Below are positions 12,166-22,982 of a stretch of 64,000 nucleotides of DNA, one piece after another. The notes under the pieces were generated by a model. That model worked only from the letters and a program-made list of their open reading frames with translations. It ran no database searches and was not told where the DNA came from. This DNA comes from Prostheceraeus crozeri (taxonomy: Eukaryota > Platyhelminthes > Polycladida > Euryleptidae), in contig CAJQUW010011532.1 of NCBI GenBank assembly GCA_907163375.1, forward strand, positions 868,001-932,000, read 5' to 3'. A program made the translations under genes and the position numbers. Within the stretch, counting starts at the first letter, position 1; each line of letters starts with the position of its first letter.

Positions 12166-12174
12166 TTTTATATA
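12166..12174 (-). promoter_or_regulatory. TATA box of the DEG/ENaC gene
   Basis: On the minus strand TATATAAAA lies about 60 bases upstream of the chosen ATG. This leaves room for transcription to start about 30 bases downstream and for a short 5' leader without an intron. Confidence 0.6.
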
Positions 12175-12559
12175 GATGTCAAAACCTAATGTAGTCGACA
12201 GGAATGTTGATTGAGAAACATAATTTAATGATTTTCAGTAATTGAATTTCTAGTCGTTGAAATTCAGCATTGTAGGCCGATGAGCTATATATCACCTACT
12301 TGCGAAAATGAAATAAATGGCAAAACATCTTATCCACACTAATAAATTAGACCAAAGCATGGAAATGAACCAAATACAATTTTGGATTGGAGGTCAGTAA
12401 CTAGTCAACCGGTAAATGTAGGAAATATCTATCTTTTATTCTACTCAATTTAATTCACTAATGGCGTTGTCATGATTCTGGAAAGATGGAGTGCTTGCAA
12501 TTATGTAATAATATTTTATCCAATTCGCATCGCATAGATGATTCTCAAGAGCATCGAAA

Positions 12560-13000
12560 TGCAGATAGAATAATTAAATATTGAGTTGCATCCTCAGCTG
12601 AAAAGTGGAAACAAACCTGAATAGCTGCTATTTCATCCAATATCAAGAATCATCAGCAGGCATAATTCACATCTCTCAACCTCGACACAACTCCCTTTTT
12701 AAAGTTGCAGCCATGCCCGGGTAAATTTGAGATTTGCAATTATCAAGTTAGTGAAATTTCGATGGGCGTTCATTAAATATCATTTTAAACACACTACTGG
12801 CAAATCGTCTTAAGTTAGTGGCCTGAAATATTAATAAATGGTTCTTTTTGCAAACACGATGTAAATAGAATAATTAGACATTGAGTTGCTTCCTCAGTTG
12901 AAAAATGGAAACAAACCTGAATAGCTGCTATTTTCTCCAATATCAAGAATCATTAGCAGGCCTAGTTTACATCTCTCAACCTCTCAACCTCAGCATCGAA
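12560..13000. repeat. Tandem pair of a dispersed repeat
   Basis: Sequence around 12571-12700 recurs about 300 bases later at 12871-12990, with long matches such as GAAACAAACCTGAATAGCTG and CAATATCAAGAATCAT. A third diverged copy lies at 45590-45790. The three together look like an interspersed family of unknown type, duplicated locally here upstream of the channel gene. Confidence 0.7.
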
Positions 13001-13730
13001 GTCTCGAGGCTTGGCCCAATCGGCTTGCTGTTTTTGCTCTTCAAAAAATGCGTTTTTGCTCCTATGGTTGTAGGGATATTCATTTTCTACTATGCAAGGA
13101 GCAATTCAATATGCAAATATTCTTGATAGCTGCTGAGAGTGCTGAGGATAAACTTTTGAGTAGAAAAGTGTTAATGAACTTGGCTTGTAGATGGAATCAT
13201 GTAATCTTATAATCGGATATGTGAAATGATGTTTTGTAAGTGAAAGTGTCTCTAAATGAGATTTTGACGAAGCAGTGCGACTTGCAGATAGCCTTAGTTT
13301 TCACATGATAGGCAAACAACACAAAAAATATTTAAATGTTTCAATCTTCAATTATTGGAGATTGTAACAGTATTGAAGTTGCAAAACTGCACTAAATATC
13401 TATCGCATCCATGGACGCTCTCGCATTTCGTTCTGCTCGACGACTAGGAGAATGGATCGACTCCTTTTCCTCATATGTGTTCCCTTACGAACAGCGAGGG
13501 TTTGCTGTTGTAATAATTTTACGTATTTTGACAGCGTGACTTCAGTTCCTCCTCGACAAACGCCTTTTTATTATTAAATAGAAGAATATCACGTGATGAG
13601 TAGAATTACATTTCAATGATGCTGAACTCGGACTGAAAACTGATGTCTTTTGAATACCTTATGAAATGTCTCTAAGTGGCATAATTCAAACGTTTAAACG
13701 TTTATTTTTTAGGGGCCGAAACCTTGCTTA
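13001..13730. other. Stretch without recognisable gene
   Basis: AT-rich DNA. I see no open frame with recognisable protein content. Confidence 0.4.
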
Positions 13731-13731
13731 A

Positions 13732-14138
13732 TGCAGCCACATGGTTCCTTCCCTGATGACTCCATACATAGGAAAACTTAATTTTGGTTTCCTAGGTTTC
13801 ATATTTTCACCATTAGTTATTTTTAAGCTAGCTCATCGTGAAGTCCATGACAAACACTCATTTCAGTTCTTAGATTGCAAAAGACAAAAATTGATTACAA
13901 GTTTTAATTTATTTTCTTTCCCGTCTTAAGTTGAGTCAGCTAGCCTTTATTCGTATTTCAGTCCCTACTCTGTGCTGGAGTAGGTCACTCTATGTAGTAA
14001 GTATTAATTTGTATTCATTCGTTTATGACTTTGAATTACCTAATTATTTACAGGATTCTCCACTAGGGTAGTTGTTTAACTTTGGCATCTTCCGTTTCCT
14101 GGATCCTTCGAATTTTTTTGACGGTGTTGTGTCAAAAT
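13732..14138 (+). mobile_element. 3' fragment of a Penelope-type retroelement (copy A)
   Basis: This block matches, in inverted orientation, the 3' tail of the reverse-transcriptase-bearing element at 30150-31760. Shared stretches include TGATGACTCCATACAT, CTCATCGTGAAGTCCATGA and CTCCACTAGGGTAGTTGTTT. It holds only the non-coding tail, so it is a strongly 5'-truncated copy. The two copies differ at many positions, which suggests old insertions. Confidence 0.7.
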
Positions 14139-14870
14139 ACATATAGCAATTTTATCTTCCTCTGGCTCAAATTCAAAGATTTGTAAGAAATACTTTGAAA
14201 ATGTGGCTGACCTAAAAGTCTGCTTTTCCAGGCCATTCTACGCATTTTGTTCGCTAGCTACTATCATAACAGTGGAAGACATGCATTCAATTTGCACATA
14301 TTAAGTGATTGTGATAATTTAGCTGAGCAGCCGATTTCAAATTATAGCTGAACTAAAAAAATTCTTCAAATTTTAACAAGTTCTCTGAATAAAAAGTAAT
14401 CGGATTTTCGAGACCTCATGCGGCCAAAATTCAAACAGTAGAAAAAATTACACTGGAATTGGAGCTTTGCATCCTGATTGGCTTTAGTTATTCCACTATC
14501 CCAGTAAAAGTTTTCCAAAATACTTCGAGTAATTTTGAGGATAAATGCTCTTTTTTTGCAAACAATTTTTTTTGCCTGTACGTGCATAATCAAATAATAT
14601 TGCAAACACCAAACTTGTGGGACTATTTTCTTGGTGCTTTTAAATGCTTCAAATCTATTTTCGAGCAGTCCCTTCACTAAAAGGTAATCATGCCCAAATG
14701 TGTGTATTTTTTCAATTAATTGTGGTATTACGTTTAAAAGGTAGCTTATAACATACCCGATCATCAATCAAAGTGCTAAATTTGCGATTACCTAAACGTT
14801 GCCAGACTTTTTTTCGTAGTAAGTAGTAATTTCAGTAGAACATTTTAGGCCTACCCTCATTAAAAATTAA
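14139..14870. other. Stretch without supported gene
   Basis: A 133-codon minus-strand open frame (14366-14767) is very AT-rich and resembles nothing I know. No other content was seen. Confidence 0.4.
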
Positions 14871-15815
14871 TTTAACCATCGGCCCTCTGGGGGGGGGGCG
14901 TTTTTTCGCCCCCTGAAGAATTTTTTTAAATATCTTTAAAACCAAGCGAGCAATGGTCACCAGAATTCTGATAGGTTACTTTCTACGTATCATGCAGCTT
15001 TTGACTGAAGGAAAATAAATTTGTCACTATACTTTTGGCGTGAGAGCTATTTTAAAATTTGAATGTTTGTAATATTTTGACTGATTTCGGTTTGTATGTA
15101 TTTCTAATATAGGCTATATTGCGGTATCAATTCTTTATTAAGTAAGTTGAGCTTACATAAAGAATTCTTCCTTTCAATATAAACATATGCACAAATGCAA
15201 AAATTTTTAATTTGAAATTATCTGCTTATAATGTATGCATGTTTGAAATTTGAAATTCAAATTTCAAATATGTATTTTTATTATAATTGTATTTTTCAGT
15301 TCTACATCTTATCAGCAATTATTGAGCATCTTCAGAATCATGTTGCTTTTAGCTTCAGTGTCTCGATATAAGTTCACTGAATTTGGCTGTTTCTTCATCT
15401 GCAGAAACTAGATACTCAAATGTGTGATTTTAGTGCTATTTGAGTTGAACTAAAAGTTTCAAATATTTGACCTTTGACCTCATCTAATGCAATGATGTAA
15501 TCTCATAACGATTAATAGTCATCATTTTATTAATCACCTTGACCAGATTGGTGTATGTTTTGTTAGTTTTTGTTGTTATTTTCCATTTCAAATAGTGGAT
15601 CTAATGTAAATTTGTTGAAATTTGGCGTTTTTGACCTTTGACGTTCACCTCAGTCCAGGGATAACCTTGAAAATAAAAGTAATGCTGTTTTATGAATCCC
15701 TATTTAATGCCGATTCGATTGATGTATGGTTTGGAAAATTGGTGCAATAGTTTCGGAGATCAGCAAAGGTGGGAAATTCTCTCCCTCTCCTCCCCCCCGT
15801 GCGGCGAGGACTAAA
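14871..15815. mobile_element. Non-coding element with poly-G terminal repeats
   Basis: The left end TTTAACCATCGGCCCTCT runs into ten G. The right end, inverted, reads TTTAGTCCTCGCCGCAC and runs into seven G, so the two form imperfect inverted termini about 945 bases apart. Inside, the motif GACCTTTGACC recurs (near 15470 and 15630). No coding frame is visible. It is probably a non-autonomous DNA transposon, superfamily unknown. Confidence 0.5.
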
Positions 15816-16954
15816 GAATTATTTTCCTACCCCATTTGAAATTCTCGCCAGCTGATGATGAGAGCATAATAAATAAATGTGCATTGAATTTCAGCTGATT
15901 CCTACGAACACTTCCCGAACGAGATTTTTGACGGAAAAGGTGGTCATACAAAAATAGAAAAGTTGGCTAAAATTATAGAACTTTGACTCTGTAGTAAAGC
16001 CTCAAGAACTTAAATAAGCAACATATTAGTATGATAAACGTCCCAACATCCACACTTTCTCTGCATTCACTACAGGAACAGCAACTTGAATTGCAGAAAT
16101 CAATGAATAATCTACACGCCACTGTAAAACGATTAAAACCTGTCGATACCCGATCTAGACGAATAAATTTGGTCATTTTTCTAAGCAGGCCTATATTATG
16201 CAAGCATACGTTTTATTTGAAATTGCTCTTTTATCTATAATTCAATGCAAACAATTCCAAAAATGTCATATCGGTGATTTCAATTTCTATTTGAATCGTA
16301 TCCATTGAGCAAAAACCTTACCAAAGTTTTTCGAAAAAAACCTTACCGAAAACCGCCGGGCATTAATAATTCTGTAGATCAGGTACAGACAGACTTTATT
16401 CGTTTTACAATGGAGTGTAGATGATTCTTTGACATTAACACACCCCTGTGCATGCATGCTTCGAGTCCATGTCTGCAATCCAAGTTAATATGGTGAATGC
16501 AGAGAATGTTCGTCTCTCAGCAAGAGATCAGGTGTTTATTTTTCTTCAAATGGCAATCGAAATAATATACGAGCTAGAAGGACACAATCATGACTCCTAA
16601 AAGTATACTAGAGAGCAATTAATACTAACACAAGCATGAATTGATGCAAATTAATCACAGTAAGTAGAGTTGATATGTATGCACAGTTTTGGTAAATACG
16701 AGTTGCGACGCTAAGAAGTAGGACTAAATGGGACTGATAAACGAACACTTTGGAGACGACAAGGAAAAGGACTGCTTAAAAAGGTATCGGTAGTTTAAAT
16801 ACCTAGGAAAGGTCCTTCAGCTGCTTGGTATCTCCTGTCAGACAAGTCGGGTAGGGCAGTTCCTCTGATTTGAGGCACCGGTTTTGAATTTTTCTAGACG
16901 AAAAGAGCTTTCAGAGGAGGGATAAGGGTGATAAAAGAAAGGAGGAAGATGATG
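15816..16954. other. Stretch without supported gene
   Basis: The only protein-like frame is at 16031-16240 (plus), with a coiled-coil-like segment LQEQQLELQKSMNNLH. No good splice sites flank it, so I do not call it. Confidence 0.35.
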
Positions 16955-17790
16955 AAGGAAGGAAACCCGCACGCGATGTTACTTCGAATCAACGTTCTAT
17001 TAACTATATAGAACTGTTCACTACTGGTTGCAGACTTCATACGTCGCAGTATGTAAATACGTTGTGCACATTTCCGCGAAGTGTGATCATCATATGACTT
17101 TCATGTGAGATCCCAATCACGAAGAACTTAAGAAGCGGACGCTGTTGGTGAATTGAACTTCTTCAATCAATTCTTCAATGTGCACAGTTATATGAAGCCA
17201 CCACGATACCTTATCATGCCACAGATCTTGCTCATATTCAGCTCCATAACTGCTGCAGACAACCACCTTTGAATTGATTTGATTTCAAGTTTGATTCTTT
17301 CCAAATCATGAATGTACATGTAATTTGCTTTTCTTTCCACAGACTCTAGCATATCATCAACGTACTCAACGAGGAATGTAGTCGGAAAACATGATAACAT
17401 TGATTGCTGTATATACCAAAGAGGTATTCCCACTAATGATCCCTAGAGCACACTTTCAGTTCTGCGTCATGTGTCACTTTCTATGCCACTGACTCTTACA
17501 CGTTGGTGTCTATTGGATAAGTAATTTCGCAAGAGTTTGACAAATCCAGTGGAAACATTCATTCCAAGAAGTCTGGCTAACAACTCAGAATAATTTCTTT
17601 TTTCAGATGCCTTGGTAAAATCAAACCCAACAAACGCAACAGCTCCAGACGAAAGATGATCATTCATCAACATTCTTGTCATGGCGTCATGAAGTGCGAT
17701 AATCGCGTGAGTTGTGGAGGATTTCTCCCAGATGCTATACTCGTCATTTCCAAGGAAGCGAGTTAGGCACGGCTTCATGTTGCTCTGAAC
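16955..17790 (-). pseudogene. CR1/L2-like LINE reverse transcriptase fragment (minus)
   Basis: Two frames carry RT blocks. At 17467-17778 are STTHAIIALHDAMTRML, AVAFVGFDFTKASEKRNYS and YLSNRHQRVRVSGIESDT. At 17188-17433 are TTFLVEYVDDMLESV, a variant of the catalytic YADD box, and MELNMSKICGMI. The block between them that normally contains the GVPQGS motif is missing, so there is an internal deletion as well as a frame change. Degraded C-terminal sequence (TLIRSNIACGFPSF) continues leftward to about 16955. Dead copy. Confidence 0.75.
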
Positions 17791-17854
17791 ATCGCTACGA
17801 AACTTTCAATCTCTCCACGTCATGTGATCATCGAGCCCGGTATTTTTTCTGTCA

Positions 17855-18335
17855 CAAGTTCGTTCTTTAAAGCTAATTGGGCGTTGCATTCACATATGAC
17901 TTGAAGTGGGATTTACACTTTGACATTGTATGTGGAAAGCCGCTAAACGAATTTTTTTGATTCGTAGTCTTCGTAGAGCTGGTGTGCATTGATATTATGA
18001 TTTTATCCGCCTATAAACCCTCATTCGTTCGGTGCTCCTCTATGCTTTTCCGTCCTTTTGCAACGCACCACTTGTGTTACAAAAATTTTTTTTGAAATTC
18101 GACAGAAGGATTTTCTGAATTGCTGGATGGCATCCATCGAAGACATCTATCATGGATGAATGTTGATTAGGAACTGCGTGAGCGACTCTTCTCTTAAGTC
18201 TTGGAGAATACTTGCATCCGCTCCGTCAGTGCCTTTCCACACGAGCGACCGATTCTCACAGGCTGAGATCGTCCTCTTCTGTACTGCGGCCTGCGCGCGC
18301 AAAGACTGACATACCTCATGATTCCTTTATCAGAT
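17855..18335 (+). pseudogene. CR1/L2-like LINE C-terminal fragment (plus)
   Basis: On the plus strand, GKAAKRIFLIRSLRRAGVH (about 17937-17993) and IRSVLLYAFPSFCNAPLVLQ (about 18020-18080), then ECLHPLRQCLS-like and ATDSHRLRSSSVLRPARAK further on, form the thumb and C-terminal tail of a CR1/L2-type reverse transcriptase. Several stops and frame changes occur. It lies head-to-head with the minus-strand fragment at 16955-17790. Because both fragments contain C-terminal sequence, they are two separate insertions and not one inverted copy. Confidence 0.7.
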
Positions 18336-19567
18336 TTTGTCGTTGAAGTATGCATGTATGTCAGCTTTTTATCCTTTAATTTTTTTACATGTTTTGCCAT
18401 CATATAATCGCTCACCGAATGTCACTTGTGAGGAATATAAAGACAATTATTTTTATTTTTAATAATATGTCGCTGAATTATTGGATAAATGAAACATTTA
18501 ACAGGCATGTCGACGTGGCAAACAAAGTCAGAATTGCATGAAATCTAGTTAGAGGGCGGGAGTTCTAGTCAATGCGACGGTGCAGGAAGCTCGCTCCTAA
18601 TTTTGCGTGTCAAAAAGTTTGAAAATATCAATTCGATATGCATTTAAGTTTTGAAACTGCTATTTCAAAGATGTGAGCAGGAAGCATAATTACCATTCGT
18701 CAATTGTGCAACAACCCACAAGGGTCATGGATCACGAAAAGTATATTGGTTAACGCCTCCTTTTAAAACTAAATGCTGAATTGGGAACAGCGTTTAGCCT
18801 GCTGCTAAACATATGAAGAGAATTACAGGTATGTATGTTCATTAAGTAATATCTTTTATTTTGAATATCTGAGTGACTTGTAGAATCATACAACACGTGT
18901 ACAGTTTTGCATTTATTACACAGCTGATGAAAAGTCCACGAATTCCTGGAAATCGTCAAAGGTCACTGAGCTTGTTCATAAAATCAATCGTTTGTGATTT
19001 ATTTGATTTTTTTCAGAAAAGACGAGCTGAATTAAAACATTTGTTCCACTTGACCCAATTACTTAAACCTATACTGACAGATTAAAAAGGCGGCTTTCTA
19101 AAAGAGCTTTAGAAGGTTTAATGTGGATGAAGCACACTGAGGCATCTGCTTTCGAATCTAGAGATAGCGGCTAAAAAGGGGCTGCAAAGTAGCCAAAATG
19201 CACTTGTAAACACCTTCATCAAATTTTCTCTAAAAATAGACTTGCAGTCTACAAATTTGGCTGTTTTTTTACCTTCTTCTTTGCATCAAAAGAATGCATG
19301 ATTGACTTGGTGATATCCCTTTTTATTATATGTTCACATCTAGCTCAGTAGCATTCTATTTCTTAGCTATGTTACCTCACTCAACTGGGAGATTTCCACA
19401 TTGCTTACTATTGTCGCATATCGGCAGAAATGGATTTTGCAAATTTTTATTTTCATGAATCGAAATGTTAGAGTATCACGACCTTTCCTTCTTAAGAAAG
19501 CGCTGCTCACCTGCCATTTGTAATTTATTTCAGCATTAAAAGCTAATTTACTCGTCTCTCCATCACT
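18336..19567. other. Stretch without recognisable gene
   Basis: AT-rich non-coding DNA with short frames only. Confidence 0.4.
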
Positions 19568-19778
19568 TCAAAGTTTTGCGCACAATGAAGTGAAACTCAT
19601 CATGAATGACGTCGAAGTGATCTCTTGGGACTGCTGATCATTGTTTTCAAAATAGTGTCCACGCTCTCCATCGTCAAAACAGCTGCTCTGTCTGGACGGT
19701 TTTCCATCAGGCGCAGTAGAGATTGTTTTACGAATTTCGCAATTAGATATTGAACTCAATTCTTGTCGTGGAGCATCT
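19568..19778 (-). CDS. Candidate terminal exon, Ser/Thr-rich C-tail
   Basis: On the minus strand, CCGAACATTACAG at the exon edge is a plausible acceptor. It is followed by an open frame (phase 1) reading DAPRQELSSISNCEIRK, then CFDDGERGHYFENND, and ending in SLCAKL and TGA. The residue mix is hydrophilic, rich in Ser, Thr, Asp and Gln, and resembles the cytoplasmic tail of a membrane receptor or a regulatory protein. I do not recognise the family. Upstream exons would lie to the right, where an RTE LINE remnant begins near 19975. It could be a chance frame. Confidence 0.35.
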
Positions 19779-19974
19779 CTGTAATGTTCGGAAATACATG
19801 TACACTATGAAAAAGTCCTCCACCTTCTATGCATTCCGTGTTCGTTTCCGTGAGTGACAAAAACTTATTACGGCTACAAAAGATAGCAACTAATGCAATT
19901 TGTTGATTGATGTCATGGAATAATTGCAATTGATTAATTGATTTTTAGACAATTTCATTTTGCATCAATGAGCA

Positions 19975-21180
19975 TCATACTGAGCAACTATCGACCGATC
20001 GGACTTCTGTCAGCCAGCTACAAAATCGTCACCTAAGTGTTGCTCAACAGAATAGCCAAGCAACTTGACGAGCGACAACCACTAGAGCAAGCTGGCTTTA
20101 GATCGGGGTACATCGGCATGGACACATCCACGTGCTCAATCAACTACTGGAAAAGAGCCGCGAGTACAATATCCCTCTAATGATGCTCTTTGTGGACTAC
20201 GGAAAAGCCTTCGACAGGATAGAAATCAATGAGGTCCTGGTTGCTATACAGCAATAAGCAATCGATAACGAATACTACATAGCACTGCTAGAAGAATTGA
20301 ACAGACTGCAATACAGAAATTACCCTATTCAATCGACCAATTGACATTGAAATCGGCCGAGGAGTCAAACAAGGCGTGTTTCGACAACTCGAATGGGAAG
20401 AGACGGGCATTAAAATCAACGGACTCTGGCTCAACCATCTGCGCTTTGCAGACGACATCATTCTGCTGTGACACTCGGTGACGGACGTGCAGAGGCGTTT
20501 AGAAGAGCTCAACATGGTAGGAACTACCGTCGGACTCAGAACTAACTTGAGTAAAACTAAGTGGATGCGAAACGACAAAGCCATCGACGCCACCATTTCT
20601 CTTGACCATATTGAGCAGGTTCACAGTTATGGGTACCTCGGCCAAGAGTTAACAATGGACCAAAAAACAGCCGGGAGTTGGCACGTTGAAAGAGGGCCGC
20701 CTGGGTCAGTTACACCTCGATTTCAAAGGTAGCCAGTAACAATTCGATAGATCCTAACATCAGAGATTACCTTTTCAACAGCAGTGTGCTGCCGGCTATG
20801 TTGTATGGGTCAGAAACGTGGATGATGACTACGGCCGACCGACAGCAGCTTGCAATAACTCAGTTCACGATCGAGCGCCGCATGGCTACCGTCAAATGAA
20901 CCGACCGGGTCCGGAACGAAGAGCTTCGGGCGATGACCAGGGTGGCGGATGCGGTCGACTTGGCCGACAGGTCGAAGAAGAGATGGACCGGACACCTCAT
21001 CCGAAGGACAGGCAATCGATAGACGCGAGCAGTAATCGAGTGGATTCCTTTGGAAATGAAGCGCTCGTCGGGTCGACCAGCTACAAGATGGCGCGACTCT
21101 CTAGGACAATACTGGACAAGATTAGCACAAGATAGAGAATCTTGGGCCATTCGCTGTGGTCTGCGCCGATCCTGATCGGC
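19975..21180 (+). mobile_element. RTE-clade LINE remnant
   Basis: Plus-strand fragments match an RTE-type reverse transcriptase: ILSNYRPIGLLSASYKIVT, QLDERQPLEQAGFRSGY, MLFVDYGKAFDRIE, GRGVKQG, LNHLRFADDIILL and LRTNLSKTKWMRNDK. The C-terminal region continues through RSKRRWTGHLIRR-like sequence to about 21172. The palm is shortened: the segment usually found between GVKQG and the LEWEE block is missing. Many stops and frame changes mark an old copy. It is a different family from the LINE at 2750-6090. Confidence 0.82.
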
Positions 21181-22587
21181 TATAACAGACTGATTTGTGA
21201 TTTGTGATGTATCAATTAATTCAAACCATTAGGCTGATGACGTCTGAATCATAGACTAAATAATTGCTACCGGATTAGGTTTATTGATATCAATGTTGTG
21301 AATGTAAAATGTAAATCATGCATTAATAAAAAGTTGCATGCTTTCAATATGGAAATATGACATCATAATATACTTCATTAATTTGGCTTGCTCTGCTTGA
21401 CAACATCCATGATTCGCATAATCGTGTATACGAAAATGTTTACTAGTGATCTTATAATGTAGTTTCAATGCATTTCTGCCGTGTCTGGGAACTCCCACAG
21501 GATTCCCAAAGAGATTTTCTGTAATGTGAAACAGCTGTGGAAATAAAAATCGCGTCCCACGACAAATCTGGAAATCACTGAAGTACTTATTTCATTATCA
21601 GCGTTTTCCTAGAAAGCATTGTTATCGCAACAATTTACGTATCATAATGCTCGTCGTTTGCACACTATTTTTTGCCATTTTATATTATCAGTATATTACA
21701 CTAGTCAGAATAACGTTTTCTTTGAATTTGTTAGGCCACCTGTGATCTTAATTCAGATATTTTATATAGCTTTTTTATTCTACTGTAAAGTACCTGCTTT
21801 TGATATATTACAATTGTCTGTGAATTCTCAGCAATGCAAAACTAGAAGAATACTTTGCAAAGCATAGTAGAAGAATACTATCAGCTAAACAATTGAAAAA
21901 GTATGAACAAGTATAAAATCCAAGTTATGAAACATACAGCAGTTTTTTGAGAGTTTCGTCGTTAAATGATCCTGCATCGATGAGGAGCCCTGCACCAACC
22001 CTGCACTCTACCTTAACCAATCATGTTGCTTGCAAAGCCGTCACAATTCACCATCGTATAAGGAACACATCACACATTCATTGATTTTTAGGCGCTCTAT
22101 TATTCATATCTTATCAAAAACTTAGAGTTTTCAGGATTATAGTGCACCAGTGGGCAAATATGAGCCTAGTAGGCGCATTTAGGATCCATTCGGCATCTTA
22201 CAAAGCACTATGCTTTTGTAATAACTTTAAAAATAGTTTTAGCCATTTAAACACTTTGGTTTTAGCTAGTTGTCATATTATTAGGAACATTATGATTCTT
22301 TATTGGGTTGTTTCAATTATTATTTTAATATCAGCGATTAGTGATCAAATCATTATGCATGAACTTGTAATCAAAGTCATCAATACATTCATCATTCATT
22401 GTGATTATTACTGCCTGCATGCGCTTCATGTCATAGGTCTACTCACTGACCAGCATTCTACAAACTGATTATGCGATTTGTAAACTGTATGTATGCCTAT
22501 GCCACGTTGAAGTTGAAGAATCCAAAATCAGGAATTGGTATTTTCAATTGAAATTGTAGGCTAATGAGCACATAGATAGCATTGAAT
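21181..22587. other. Stretch without recognisable gene
   Basis: AT-rich DNA with only short frames (for example 22142-22468, plus) that resemble nothing known. Confidence 0.4.
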
Positions 22588-22982
22588 CTGCACGGCTAAA
22601 ACTTAATAAATCAAAGAACGTTTGAACAGGGACTACTAAAAATAGATAAGAGTCGGGACGGCAAACTCGCGATGTGTGTAATCGAGCTGGAGGCCGGTTT
22701 TTACTGCTTACAATACGTTGATTAACAACTTGAAATATCTATTTTTCAGTATGATTTAGATTTTAACTAGGCTATATTACATAGGCCCTACCAATGAAAG
22801 CTTTTATGTCTCCACGAGCCTGAAATGCAAGTAGCATATTGCATTAAGTAGCCTTGCCAACATTGTTAATAAGCTAGTCTACTACATGCATCAATACTCA
22901 TGATAAGCTTAACTGTGAGAGAAATAAAGAACAATTTTCATCAAATCAATTTTCATGTAATTTGTAACATGCATCGTTGACG

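Noticed and set aside
13740-13785. CTGATGA followed by a small hairpin and a GAAA-like box in both Penelope-type tails, suggesting a hammerhead ribozyme
   Set aside because: The stem that should close around the cleavage site does not pair in either copy, and the GAAA box is altered in copy B.
14366-14767. 133-codon minus-strand open frame
   Set aside because: Composition is that of AT-rich chance frames, with no known motif and no promoter or splice context.
16031-16240. Plus-strand frame with a coiled-coil-like start
   Set aside because: No convincing acceptor or donor, and the second half is low-quality sequence.
17188-17433. Similarity of CFPTTFLVEY to a segment of the DEG/ENaC protein (SSFPTTFMAEF)
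   Set aside because: The following YVDDM box and MELNMSK block show it is a LINE reverse transcriptase; the likeness to the channel is chance.
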